This document shows positions 48,241-56,668 of a stretch of DNA of 64,000 bases, piece by piece. The stretch covers positions 682,001 through 746,000 of the forward strand of contig NZ_CP011104.1 in NCBI RefSeq assembly GCF_001010285.1, written 5' to 3'. The notes below the pieces were generated by a model. The model was not told where the DNA came from. It saw only the letters and a program-made list of their open reading frames with translations, and did not search any database. The position numbers were made by a program, and so were the translations under genes. Position 1 is the first letter of the stretch, and each line of letters starts with the position of its first letter. Source of the DNA: Photorhabdus thracensis. Lineage in GTDB: Bacteria; Pseudomonadota; Gammaproteobacteria; Enterobacterales; Enterobacteriaceae.

Positions 48241-49415
48241 GAGACGTTGTTGTTGTTGCTGCTAAACGTACGGCAACGGGTAGTTTCCGGGGTTCGCTAG
48301 CTGATCAACCAGCAACTTTTCTTGGCAGTACGGTCATCCGTGCCTTGCTAGCAGAAAGTGGTGTTGCTGCACGAGATATTGAACAGGTCATTATGGGGCA
48401 AGTGCTGACGGCCGGTTGTGGACAAAATCCAGCGCGGCAAACTGCATTGCGAGCGGGGTTACCAGTTACTATCCAAGCTATGACAATTAATAAGGTCTGT
48501 GGTTCAGGTCTGAAAGCTGTTCATTTGGGTATGCAAGCGATCCAGAGTGGTGAAGCGGAGATAGTTATTGCTGGTGGGCAGGAGAACATGTCTCTGGCTC
48601 CTCACATTCTACCCATGTCTCGACAAGGGATTCGTCTCGGCCACTGTGAACTGAAAGATAGTTTGGTACATGATGGCCTTTGGGATGCTTTTCATCATTT
48701 TCACATGGGAGTAACAGCAGAAAATGTTGCAAAGCAATTTAATATAACACGTGCTCAGCAGGATGAATATGCGCTTCTATCACATCACCGGGCTGTTCAT
48801 GCTCAACAGGCGGGGTATTTTAATGACGAGATTGTTGCTGTTGAGATAGCAGGAAGAAAGGGAGAAACTCTCCGTTTCGTACAAGATGAGGGGCCACGGG
48901 AGACTAGCATAGAAAAATTATCTTCTCTGAAGCCTGTCTTTCAGAAAGAAGGGACAGTTACCGCTGGTAATGCATCTTCCCTGAATGATGGTGCTGCGGC
49001 AGTGTTATTATGTAGCCGCGAGAAAGCAGAAAGTCTAAATTTACAGCCATTGGCTACTTTGGGCGGCTTTGCCAATACAGGTATTGAGCCCGAGCTCATG
49101 GGAGTGGCTCCCATTGAAGCGATACACCAGTGTATATTAAAACAGCAATGGAAGCCTGAGGATGTTGATGTACTTGAGTCAAACGAGGCATTTGCTGCGC
49201 AGGCTTTGGCTGTGCTTTCTTCGTGTGGTGTTCCATCTGAGCGTGTCAATCCTTATGGTGGTGCTATTGCTTTAGGACATGCCATCGGTGCTTCTGGATG
49301 CCGCATTCTTGTGACGTTAATCCATAACTTGAGACGGAACCGTTTGCAGAATGGTATCGCTGCGCTGTGTATTGGCGGTGGTGAAGGAGTGGCTTTGGCG
49401 GTCACTTGTTCATAA
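48237..49415 (+). CDS. Thiolase, acetyl-CoA C-acyltransferase type
   Basis: A 392-residue thiolase. The acyl-binding cysteine is Cys88 in NKVCGSGLKAVHLG, the NEAFAAQ motif carries the second active-site region, the catalytic histidine lies in YGGAIALGHAIGASG, and the last cysteine is in CIGGGEGVA. That last motif normally reads GGGQG; here Gln is replaced by Glu. Biosynthetic thiolases join two acyl-CoAs to a beta-ketoacyl-CoA. It closes the six-gene cluster and could supply the beta-keto substrate for the AfsA-like protein. Alternatively it may belong to ordinary acetoacetyl-CoA metabolism. Confidence 0.88.
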   Translation: MRDVVVVAAKRTATGSFRGSLADQPATFLGSTVIRALLAESGVAARDIEQVIMGQVLTAGCGQNPARQTALRAGLPVTIQAMTINKVCGSGLKAVHLGMQAIQSGEAEIVIAGGQENMSLAPHILPMSRQGIRLGHCELKDSLVHDGLWDAFHHFHMGVTAENVAKQFNITRAQQDEYALLSHHRAVHAQQAGYFNDEIVAVEIAGRKGETLRFVQDEGPRETSIEKLSSLKPVFQKEGTVTAGNASSLNDGAAAVLLCSREKAESLNLQPLATLGGFANTGIEPELMGVAPIEAIHQCILKQQWKPEDVDVLESNEAFAAQALAVLSSCGVPSERVNPYGGAIALGHAIGASGCRILVTLIHNLRRNRLQNGIAALCIGGGEGVALAVTCS

Positions 49416-49499
49416 TGAGTATGAGCAAGGTACTTAAAATCAATCTCTTCTTTCACCATGCTTTTCGCGGGAAGCTCCTTCCTTTCAGGTCGTAGGTAT

Positions 49500-50137
49500 C
49501 TACACATCGCCGAACTGATCCAACACACTTGCGGCTAGCCGGGTCAGTTCCTCATCCTTCAGTCGGGTAACTATTAGCCTGACCCGGAGCAGCGAACCTG
49601 ACTGCACTTTTAGCTTTTTTCCGGTTTCTTCATTGATACGTTTCGGTTTGGCCGCTCGCGTTATCGTTATTTGGGCTTCACTCACCGCCAGACTCGTCTT
49701 CCTGCCTTTGTAATCCACTTGTCTGGTCACGTGAAAAAACAGGCTTTCTGCCACCTGACCGAGTTTTTGCGTTTCGCCTTGATATTCAACCCGGAGGCCC
49801 TCTTTTCCCCGGATTAACCACCGAAATCCCTGCGAACTGAGCTGACGCAGATGGCTCACCGAATCGCCTTCCCGGCCAATCACATGAATCAATGTCTTGC
49901 CCAGTTCCAGGGCTTCAATCTGGCTGATACTGGTCGTCACCGCATCCAAATGCGTTTCCTGGGGAAGCCGGTTCTCATCCAGCGTCAAGTGATATCCAGT
50001 ATTATCCGTCAGTGACTGCGCCACCAGGAAATTGGCAGACCGGAAGCGGCATCAACCAGCAGACTGGTTTGCAAGTCATAGCCGATATCTCGGGTATGCG
50101 TCATCTGAAGACGATGGGCTTTATACAGCAGCTACCC
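49500..50137 (-). pseudogene. Internal fragment of an IS4-family transposase
   Basis: On the minus strand the first part reads LLYKAHRLQMTHTRDIGYDL then QTSLLVDAASGLPIS, with the first catalytic Asp (VDA), then shifts frame near 50030. It continues as AQSLTDNTGYHLTLDENRLP and HVIGREGDSVSHLRQL, with the second Asp. The N-terminal part, the final glutamate region and recognisable terminal repeats are missing. It separates the thiolase operon from the SDR/DMT module and is a dead remnant. The 806-base gap between those genes otherwise holds nothing I can identify. Confidence 0.82.
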
Positions 50138-50221
50138 ATCAGATTTTGAGAGAACGGGGGACAGTATATTTCCATTTTCCCAAGCCCCCCTAGAAAACAA
50201 ACAACTAATTATTGTAGATTG

Positions 50222-51145
50222 TTATTTCGCCGGTAATCCCTTAGATATAAACCACGAAGTAATCATCCCCTGCCCTAAAAGTACCCCTGCAATGGTGATA
50301 ATTATTCCAATAATTTGCGCTAAACTTGGAATATCCCCCATTGCTACTTGTATACCAAGAGCAAAAATTGGAACGAAATTGAAAAATATCGCTGTTTTTC
50401 CTGGTCCTCTAGTAGCAATGCCTATATTCCAAAAAAGATAGGCAAAAACGGAACCGGCGATCCCCATATAGACACTCGCCAGATGACTTTCAAGTTTTCC
50501 TGAGAATAATGAAGGAACCGGTGATTCAATGAAAATGGCAATAATAGCCAATATCACAGTACCAAAAAGCATCGTCCAACTAGTTGTTTCGAGAGGAGTA
50601 GCGCCTGTAACAAACGTGCGGGTTCCCACTGTGTAAATTGCCCAACCGAGGCTACCCGCTAAAATGATTAAGTCACCAGATGCTGTATGAATTGCTCCGC
50701 CAGAAAACAATTGACCATTGGTGATAACTAACGCTACACCAAATAGACTAATCGTCATCCCGTACACGCGGATAAGATCTGGAAAACGGCGATTCATTAT
50801 GGCTTCCAGAATATTGGCAGAAATTGGGGTTGTCGCCATTATTAATGCAGCAGTGACAGGGCTGGAGCTTTGCAGGCCAACGAACAAAGCCCCATTGAAG
50901 CCGGCGACGCCAATCGTTCCAAGACTAATGAATGCGAGAAGGTTTTGTCTCAGTACCTTACCGTGAATACCGCCCTTAAGGACCATAAAGATAAAAATAG
51001 CTAAGACAGCGAAGACAAAACGTTCAACAGATGCAGTCCATGGAGGTAAGCTGCTGAGAGCGAGTTTTGTTGCCTGAAAATTGGAGCCCCAAAAGAAGGT
51101 TGCAAATAGAGTCAGAATGACGGCTAGCTGTGGTGTGACCCGCAT
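50222..51145 (-). CDS. DMT-superfamily (EamA) transporter
   Basis: A 307-residue transporter with about ten membrane segments and two EamA repeats (from MRVTPQLAVILTLFATFFWG onward; second repeat about 155-290). It follows the SDR gene on the same strand, with 10 bases between stop and start. The frame is open from 51256, but the extra 37 residues overlap the SDR coding region and are not family-like, so the ATG at 51145 is chosen. It is distinct from the DMT protein at 30722. The substrate is unknown. Confidence 0.82.
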   Translation of the reverse strand: MRVTPQLAVILTLFATFFWGSNFQATKLALSSLPPWTASVERFVFAVLAIFIFMVLKGGIHGKVLRQNLLAFISLGTIGVAGFNGALFVGLQSSSPVTAALIMATTPISANILEAIMNRRFPDLIRVYGMTISLFGVALVITNGQLFSGGAIHTASGDLIILAGSLGWAIYTVGTRTFVTGATPLETTSWTMLFGTVILAIIAIFIESPVPSLFSGKLESHLASVYMGIAGSVFAYLFWNIGIATRGPGKTAIFFNFVPIFALGIQVAMGDIPSLAQIIGIIITIAGVLLGQGMITSWFISKGLPAK

Positions 51146-51155
51146 AACAATGACC

Positions 51156-51881
51156 TTATTTTTCCAATTGATACCATAATGGAGCATCAAGACGCATATA
51201 TGATACATGCGCAGTCGAATTTGTACTGAGAACAAAGCATACAGCTTCTGAAACATCTTTTGGTGTAAGCATTCTTCTCAATTTTTCATCAGGGAAAACA
51301 CCCGCATTACCTAAATTGCGACGAAAGTTGGTATCGACTTTGTCCACTTGCAACGACGTCACTCGTATATTTCTGGGAAGGCCCCACGCGCGTAATCCTC
51401 CTGTATAGCCCTCTACTGCAAACTTTGATGCTGAGTATGAGAGTAGATTCGGATTGTAGTCTACTCCCCATACGGAAGATATATTCACAATATCAGAGCG
51501 CTCTTTTCCTTGTAAGTACGGTAAAGCGGCTTGGGTTATTTGAAACATACCTTTTACGTTAATATCAAATGTGTCTTCCCATTCTTCGGGTGACGCAGTG
51601 AGTGGATCTCCCCCGTAGCAAATACCTGCCACATTAATCAGTGTGTCTATTGAACCAAATGTTTCCACTGCGGTTTGAATAGCTTGGGTGCAACTATTGG
51701 CATCCCGTATGTCGAACTGAAGGGGGACTAAACGAGCTGAATCGCTGTCACTACCGTGAGTATTAATTGATGTGATGTCTCCAGCAGCTACAAAATGACC
51801 TGCTTGCAGGAGATCCTGAACCAATGAAGATCCAATACCTCCACCAGCACCAGTAATAAATATTTTTCTTTTCTTCATCAT
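51156..51881 (-). CDS. Short-chain dehydrogenase/reductase
   Basis: A 241-residue classical SDR. The cofactor motif is TGAGGGIG (residues 10-17), the NAG-like motif is NVAGICYGG, the catalytic serine is in NISSVWG, and the YxxxK pair is in SYSASKFAVEGYTGG. It is upstream of a DMT transporter on the same strand and divergent from a LysR regulator across 279 bases that contain a strong inverted repeat. The module probably forms one regulated unit. The substrate is unknown; nothing ties it to the AfsA cluster except proximity. Confidence 0.88.
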   Translation of the reverse strand: MMKKRKIFITGAGGGIGSSLVQDLLQAGHFVAAGDITSINTHGSDSDSARLVPLQFDIRDANSCTQAIQTAVETFGSIDTLINVAGICYGGDPLTASPEEWEDTFDINVKGMFQITQAALPYLQGKERSDIVNISSVWGVDYNPNLLSYSASKFAVEGYTGGLRAWGLPRNIRVTSLQVDKVDTNFRRNLGNAGVFPDEKLRRMLTPKDVSEAVCFVLSTNSTAHVSYMRLDAPLWYQLEK

Positions 51882-52057
51882 AATGGCCTCTCATATCATA
51901 TTAAATAAGTAGACTTAGTCAGGATGGGGATTGGATGTGTGGTGGTTAACTCATTTCCAATTAACTCATCAATGCTGGTCTCAGAGTAAGCAACAAGTAC
52001 TTTTGACTGCCATTATTTATTGAACGACAATGACAGTCTAAGAATGAACGATTCGAC

Positions 52058-52095
52058 ATTCAATATATGCAGAAATGACCGTTGGTATATTGAAT
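52058..52095. promoter_or_regulatory. Inverted repeat in the SDR-LysR divergent region, candidate operator
   Basis: ATTCAATATA at 52058-52067 and TATATTGAAT at 52086-52095 are perfect 10-base arms separated by 18 bases. The match extends outward to GA-ATTC... / ...GAATATC with one mismatch. It lies 66-103 bases upstream of the LysR start, the usual place for a LysR-type regulatory site controlling both divergent genes. Confidence 0.6.
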
Positions 52096-52160
52096 ATCAA
52101 AAAAACGTCATGCATTAAACTCGTTTACTTTTATCAAGATAATTGTGGCATATATCAAAT

Positions 52161-53126
52161 ATGAAAGATGTAGATAATATTGGAATTCAACTTTCCAAAA
52201 ATGGAAGCAGCATTGAGCAGTCTCTTGTTTGGGATGATATACGTGTATTCTTGGCAGTGGCTCGAACTGGTACCATAAGTAGGGCTGCGGATCTTCTCAA
52301 GATAGGAGTTGCAACTGTATCCAGAAGAATTGAACGACTTGAAGCAACTTTTGGGATGCCATTGTTTCTCCGCCATCAAGCTGGTTATCGACTAACAGAA
52401 GACGGAACTGAACTTCTGGGAAAAGCGAAAAGTATGGAGATGGCAGCAAATACATTGTTGCTTGAGGCGGATACACGCATGGAAATTTCGGGAAAAGTTC
52501 GAATTGCTACTACGGAGACCCTCGCAAACAGTTTAATAATTCCTAGTTTGCCAAGCTTACAGAAAAATTATCCGGATCTAACATTGGAGATCATTACAGA
52601 TATTCGTACTGTCAATTTACATCGTCGCGACGCTGACTTGGCACTTCGCATAATTAGGCCAGAGAGAGGGCATGTAACTATTCGTCAATTAGGCATCTTA
52701 GGATTTGGTCTTTATGGAAGTGAAGATTACCTGGCAACTCATTCATCAGGAGCACTTAGAGGAGAATATGAAAATGATAACTTTATTGGGTGGACAGATG
52801 ATCAATCTCAACTCTTTACATTCAAATGGGTTGAACAAATGCTCAAAGGCCGTCCACTTTCTGTAGCCACAACTTCCCTTTCTGCTCAAATTTCTGCTGT
52901 AAAAGCAGGCTTGGGATTGGCAGTACTTCCACATTTTGTCGCCAACGCGGCGGGTTTCATATGTGTTTCAAGTAATTTGGGCATAGATCAACCTTTATGG
53001 CTGGTAATTCAAGCAGATTTAGCGCATTCCCTCAGGATAAGAAAAGTTGCAGACTTTCTGGCAGATACAGTGTTTCTAAATAGGGCAAAACTTTTAGGGC
53101 AAGATGAGACCAAACCTTTCAAGTAA
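52161..53126 (+). CDS. LysR-family transcriptional regulator
   Basis: A 321-residue LysR regulator. The N-terminal HTH is at about 25-80 (FLAVARTGTISRAADLLKIG, then VATVSRRIERLEATFGMPLF), followed by a LysR substrate-binding domain. It is divergent from the SDR-DMT pair, its likely target. A TTG at 52143 would add six residues; the ATG at 52161 is preferred. An N-terminal extension of about 25 residues before the HTH is slightly longer than usual. Confidence 0.88.
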   Translation: MKDVDNIGIQLSKNGSSIEQSLVWDDIRVFLAVARTGTISRAADLLKIGVATVSRRIERLEATFGMPLFLRHQAGYRLTEDGTELLGKAKSMEMAANTLLLEADTRMEISGKVRIATTETLANSLIIPSLPSLQKNYPDLTLEIITDIRTVNLHRRDADLALRIIRPERGHVTIRQLGILGFGLYGSEDYLATHSSGALRGEYENDNFIGWTDDQSQLFTFKWVEQMLKGRPLSVATTSLSAQISAVKAGLGLAVLPHFVANAAGFICVSSNLGIDQPLWLVIQADLAHSLRIRKVADFLADTVFLNRAKLLGQDETKPFK

Positions 53127-53340
53127 TGTAAACTTCATTGGCAAGAGTCACTTAGAACAATAGACAGGCTGCTCATTGCAATTTTGTTCATAAAAAATTA
53201 ATGACAGCCTGACTGGCTGCGATATGGTGCGAAATTAAAAATAACAGCGTAAGAAATACCTATACATAAAGGCTGTTTGTTTCCCTATATTAATATTGTT
53301 GTTTTATCAGAGCATATATATCGAAACATTGTCTGGGTCA

Positions 53341-54255
53341 TTAATTTTTTGGAGAAAGAGCAAGCAACTTTTGGGTTATATGCAACACATTATCACGATG
53401 TTCATTACTACGTATTACCAAATAGATATCAATGTTCAGCTGCTCATTGTCTGACTTATCTAACTTGCGATAGCACAGGCCCTCGCGCATTGATACACAC
53501 ATTGACTGTGGCATCAGTGCCATTCCTTTCCCTCTGGCTATATTAGCCAGCATGATCAATGAATCATCAGGTTTTGGTATTCGTTTCAAAGGAAATGGCA
53601 ACTGTTGAAAATAGGTTTCGCATTTACCGTAGAAGCCAGGATTCGCTCTACGTGAAAACCAATATAAAGGTAAATCAGCTACATCCTGTAATAAGACTCG
53701 CTCTTTAAGGCTTGCAGGATGGAAAGATGGAAGAGCTAGCATTAATGGTTCACGATAAAGCCAGTAAAAACTGAATTCCTGTAAATGGCTAAGAGGTTTT
53801 TCACCTACTAAGGCAATATCCAACTTCCCATTTCCTAGCATTTGCAGTAATTGTTTTGAGACCAACTGATGAGAGGATATGACATTTGTATCGTCTAGTA
53901 ACTTAAAGACAGGATAAATGGAAGGAATGAGGTTGGAATCTAACGTACGTGTGATTCCAATTTTTACCGTACAACTTTCTCTACTTATTTCTCTGACCAA
54001 ATTAGTCAATTGATTTATAAGTTCTCTAGCTTTTTTTTCAAATTGAACGCCCACTTCAGTCAAATAAACTTGGTGAGTATTTCGGGTAAATAAAGAACAA
54101 TCGAGCATTTCTTCTAAGCACTGGATTTGCCGAGTCAATGGGGGTTGAGTCATGAGCATCCGTTCAGCAGCCCGGCGAAAGTTTAATTCATGAGCAACAG
54201 CAAGGAAGCATTGTAATTGTTTAATTGTAGGGAGTTTTCCATTTAAATAATTCAT
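53341..54255 (-). CDS. LysR-family transcriptional regulator
   Basis: A 304-residue LysR regulator with HTH at about 10-65 (CFLAVAHELNFRRAAERMLM, then TQPPLTRQIQCLEEMLDCSL) and a C-terminal effector domain. Codon use is AT-rich. It faces the previous LysR gene (convergent) and has no adjacent enzyme gene of its own: the upstream neighbour is a decayed IS200-type element. Its targets are unknown. Confidence 0.87.
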   Translation of the reverse strand: MNYLNGKLPTIKQLQCFLAVAHELNFRRAAERMLMTQPPLTRQIQCLEEMLDCSLFTRNTHQVYLTEVGVQFEKKARELINQLTNLVREISRESCTVKIGITRTLDSNLIPSIYPVFKLLDDTNVISSHQLVSKQLLQMLGNGKLDIALVGEKPLSHLQEFSFYWLYREPLMLALPSFHPASLKERVLLQDVADLPLYWFSRRANPGFYGKCETYFQQLPFPLKRIPKPDDSLIMLANIARGKGMALMPQSMCVSMREGLCYRKLDKSDNEQLNIDIYLVIRSNEHRDNVLHITQKLLALSPKN

Positions 54256-54589
54256 TTTTATATTTCAACACCGTTTTCAATATTTAATAAGAGCGAAGCG
54301 ATTATAGTGAGCGGTATTAGCTTAACCTTATCTATGTACTATATTTAAGAAAGGTAATTCCACTTTGTTATTAATTAAAATACATTAACTATTAAATTAA
54401 TTAAATGGGCGAATTTACTTAACATGGCAGTAGTCGTGGAACAATAAATTTTGTCAATTAAAGACGCCGTAGTATTGCCACTATGATGGGACATATTGAT
54501 GTTAATGTTTTTATCAAATACTTAATTTGATTTAATTAAATTTTTTATGCTATGCATTTGCATTTATTCTTCCATATGAAAGGTTAAAA
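54256..54589. other. AT-rich gap between LysR and the IS200-type element
   Basis: About 330 bases with no open frame, hairpin or motif I can support. It would hold the promoter of the LysR gene. Confidence 0.5.
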
Positions 54590-55150
54590 CTACCGACTTT
54601 AGTCGGCCAGCTTTAGCTGAGGTAGAGTGTTGCATGGGAGGTGCAACATGGATTACAGATACGATAGTCACACAGTATTTCAGATTGAATATCATTTTGT
54701 GTGGGTAACGAAATACAGGCACAAAGTGCTAACAGGTGAAGTAGCGATATGGGTGTCCGAGTGAGTTCGTCAGATATGTGAAGCATTTGAAATCAGGATA
54801 TTAAAAGGGGTAGTGAGCAAAGCTCATGTTCACATACTGGTGAGTAGTCCCCCCAACATTAGCCCCCTCAGAAATCCTGAGGAGACTGAAGGGAAGGACG
54901 GCGAGTAAGTTGTTTGAAGAGTTTTCTCCTGTGAAGAAGCACTACTAGGGCCAGCATTTTTGGGGCAGAGGCTATTTTTGTGCGATGGTGGATCAGTTAA
55001 CGGAAGAGATGATAAAGGCTTATCTGGAGCATCATTTTGAACCGAACCCGGATGATAACTTCAGGATGGACAATTGAAGCATCGTTCAGCCGATGCGTAT
55101 CCGGATTTTCAGTCCGTTAATCATTAACCTACCGACTTTAGTCGGTGGTT
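54590..55150 (+). mobile_element. Decayed IS200/IS605-family element
   Basis: A complete but inactive single-gene element. Both ends carry the subterminal palindrome CCGACTTTAGTCGG (54593-54606 and 55132-55145). Upstream of the transposase, GTTGCA-tgggagg-TGCAAC forms a hairpin that hides the ribosome site, the translational brake known from IS200. IS200-type elements lack terminal inverted repeats in the usual sense, so the exact ends are uncertain. Confidence 0.85.
54648..55077 (+). pseudogene. tnpA: IS200-type Y1 transposase, inactivated
   Basis: Starts MDYRYDSHTVFQIEYHFVWV, very close to IS200 TnpA, and contains the HUH motif segment KAHVHILVSSPPN. It has an in-frame TGA within the first 45 codons, an extra C in a C-run near 54866 that shifts the frame, and a TAG where the family has a Trp (HY*GQHFWG). 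Past the shift the reading resumes as SEILRRLKGRTASKLFEEFS to the true end HFEPNPDDNFRMDN. With two stops and one frameshift it cannot make a functional transposase. Confidence 0.9.
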
Positions 55151-55469
55151 GTTGAGTTGAATTTATCACCTTAATCTTACTACTTATTTTAGAGGGGATT
55201 ATCTAAAGGTGAATCTTAACTAAAATCACAATTTTAAAAATTCTTAGTGGCTGATCTTTCAATTATTGATTTCACTAATTAGAATCAAAATAATCGGATA
55301 GGAATTATTCCTTTTTTAGTTATATATGACTAATAATTTATAAAGATCATTCAGAGAAATATTTATTCTCTATTGTAATTATTTGACTTTTCTGCCGATA
55401 TTGGTACAGGTTTTTAGTCTCGTTTGTTGTTGAATTGAAGCCATTGAGATCATTAACATTATAACAAAA

Positions 55470-55660
55470 GATGAAGTTAATAGCTGCTAAGAGAAAATAA
55501 AGCATTTAATAACTATAGTTTCATATTGTTAACTTTAGAAAAATAATTATATGATGGGGTTTTTACTAAGGATTTTATATATGGCTTGAATGGTGAATTA
55601 TTGTCTAAAGATATTATCATGGGTTATTTTTATTTATATTAAAATTGACGGAATGGTGAT
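55470..55660 (+). repeat. First copy of an imperfect direct repeat upstream of the LysE-type gene
   Basis: AGCATTTAATAACTATAGTT and the following 150 bases align to 55733-55890, sharing segments such as TCATATTGTTAA / TATATTGTTAA, TTATATGATGG / GTATATGATAG, GAATTATTGTCTAAAGATAT / AAATTATTATCTAAGGATAT and AAAATTGACGGAATGGTGA / AAAATTGCCGGTATGTTGA. The copy ends a few codons into what corresponds to the coding region and has a stop codon after six codons. It looks like a decaying duplication. The rest of 55151-55850 holds no other feature. Confidence 0.7.
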
Positions 55661-55699
55661 TGTCGGCTTAGCCATTTCATGGATGATAAATATCTTTTT

Positions 55700-55890
55700 G
55701 GTATTGGTTAATAGTTGGAAGGAGAAAGTAATAGCATTTAATGACCATGATTTTATATTGTTAATTTGAAAAAAAAGAAGTATATGATAGAACTTGTACC
55801 AAGTATTTCCTATATACACTTTGAATGATAAATTATTATCTAAGGATATTATGAGTAGTTATTATGATTATGTGAAAATTGCCGGTATGT
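55700..55890 (+). repeat. Second copy of the direct repeat, leader and start of the LysE-type gene
   Basis: This copy covers the upstream region and first codons of the LysE/RhtB gene; the period to the first copy is about 230 bases. It starts near GTTAATAGTTGG and runs past the ATG at 55851. Confidence 0.7.
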
Positions 55891-56462
55891 TGACAATGGT
55901 CTTAATGATGCCTGGGCCGACAAATACCCTTTTAGTCTTGTCTGGATATTCACATGGTTTTATTAGCACACTCAGGCTGATATTGGCTGAGATGTTGGGT
56001 TATCTAACAGCAATTAGTTTATGGGGGTTATTGTTATCCATAACTCCTCAGACTTTCATATGGTTGATATTAGTTTTAAAGCTTTGTGCTTCAACATACA
56101 TTGCTTATCTGGCTTTTAAAGTCTGGCATTTTTCATTAAGCAAAAATGGGGTGAAGGTCTGTTTCAACGTTGTATTATTTACCACTTTGCTTAATCCCAA
56201 AGCTTTTGTCTTTGCTACATATGTATTGCCTTTTACTGCGTTCACTCAGTGGGTAGATTATATTTTTTCCATGACGACTTTTGTTTGTGCATTGTTACCC
56301 GTTTCCCTGATTTGGACGGGGGTGGGAAAAATATTATATCGGGAAGGGCAGGAAGTTGGTCGTTTAAAACCTAATCTATTTTATCGTTTTGCTTCTTTAG
56401 TACTATCTGTTTTCTCATTCTCAATGTTTTACTCCTCAATCAAGGGTATTTTATATCTCTGA
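55851..56462 (+). CDS. LysE/RhtB-family exporter
   Basis: A 203-residue membrane protein with about six hydrophobic segments. The LysE signature is LTMVLMMPGPTNTLLVLSGY (residues about 13-32), followed by a family motif TLLNPKAFVFATYVLPF. Members export amino acids or similar compounds. The frame opens at a TTG at 55794, but the ATG at 55851 follows TAAGGATATT and gives the usual N-terminus. It is very AT-rich, and its leader is duplicated upstream. No neighbour suggests its substrate. Confidence 0.83.
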   Translation: MSSYYDYVKIAGMLTMVLMMPGPTNTLLVLSGYSHGFISTLRLILAEMLGYLTAISLWGLLLSITPQTFIWLILVLKLCASTYIAYLAFKVWHFSLSKNGVKVCFNVVLFTTLLNPKAFVFATYVLPFTAFTQWVDYIFSMTTFVCALLPVSLIWTGVGKILYREGQEVGRLKPNLFYRFASLVLSVFSFSMFYSSIKGILYL

Positions 56463-56668
56463 TGTAATATTGAGATTTGATATTGTTTTCCTATTAGTTT
56501 TTCAAAAAAGAAATTTATTCAAAAAGATACTGGAGACTGTCGAATTCGTGTTTGATTTTCTCTGCTTTAAAAATTGAGTAAAATGGGTCATGGGATATCT
56601 CATATGATAAAAGTCATGACCCAGCTCGGTTATGGATGGGAAATTATTCCATTATTAGCGGCATTTCC

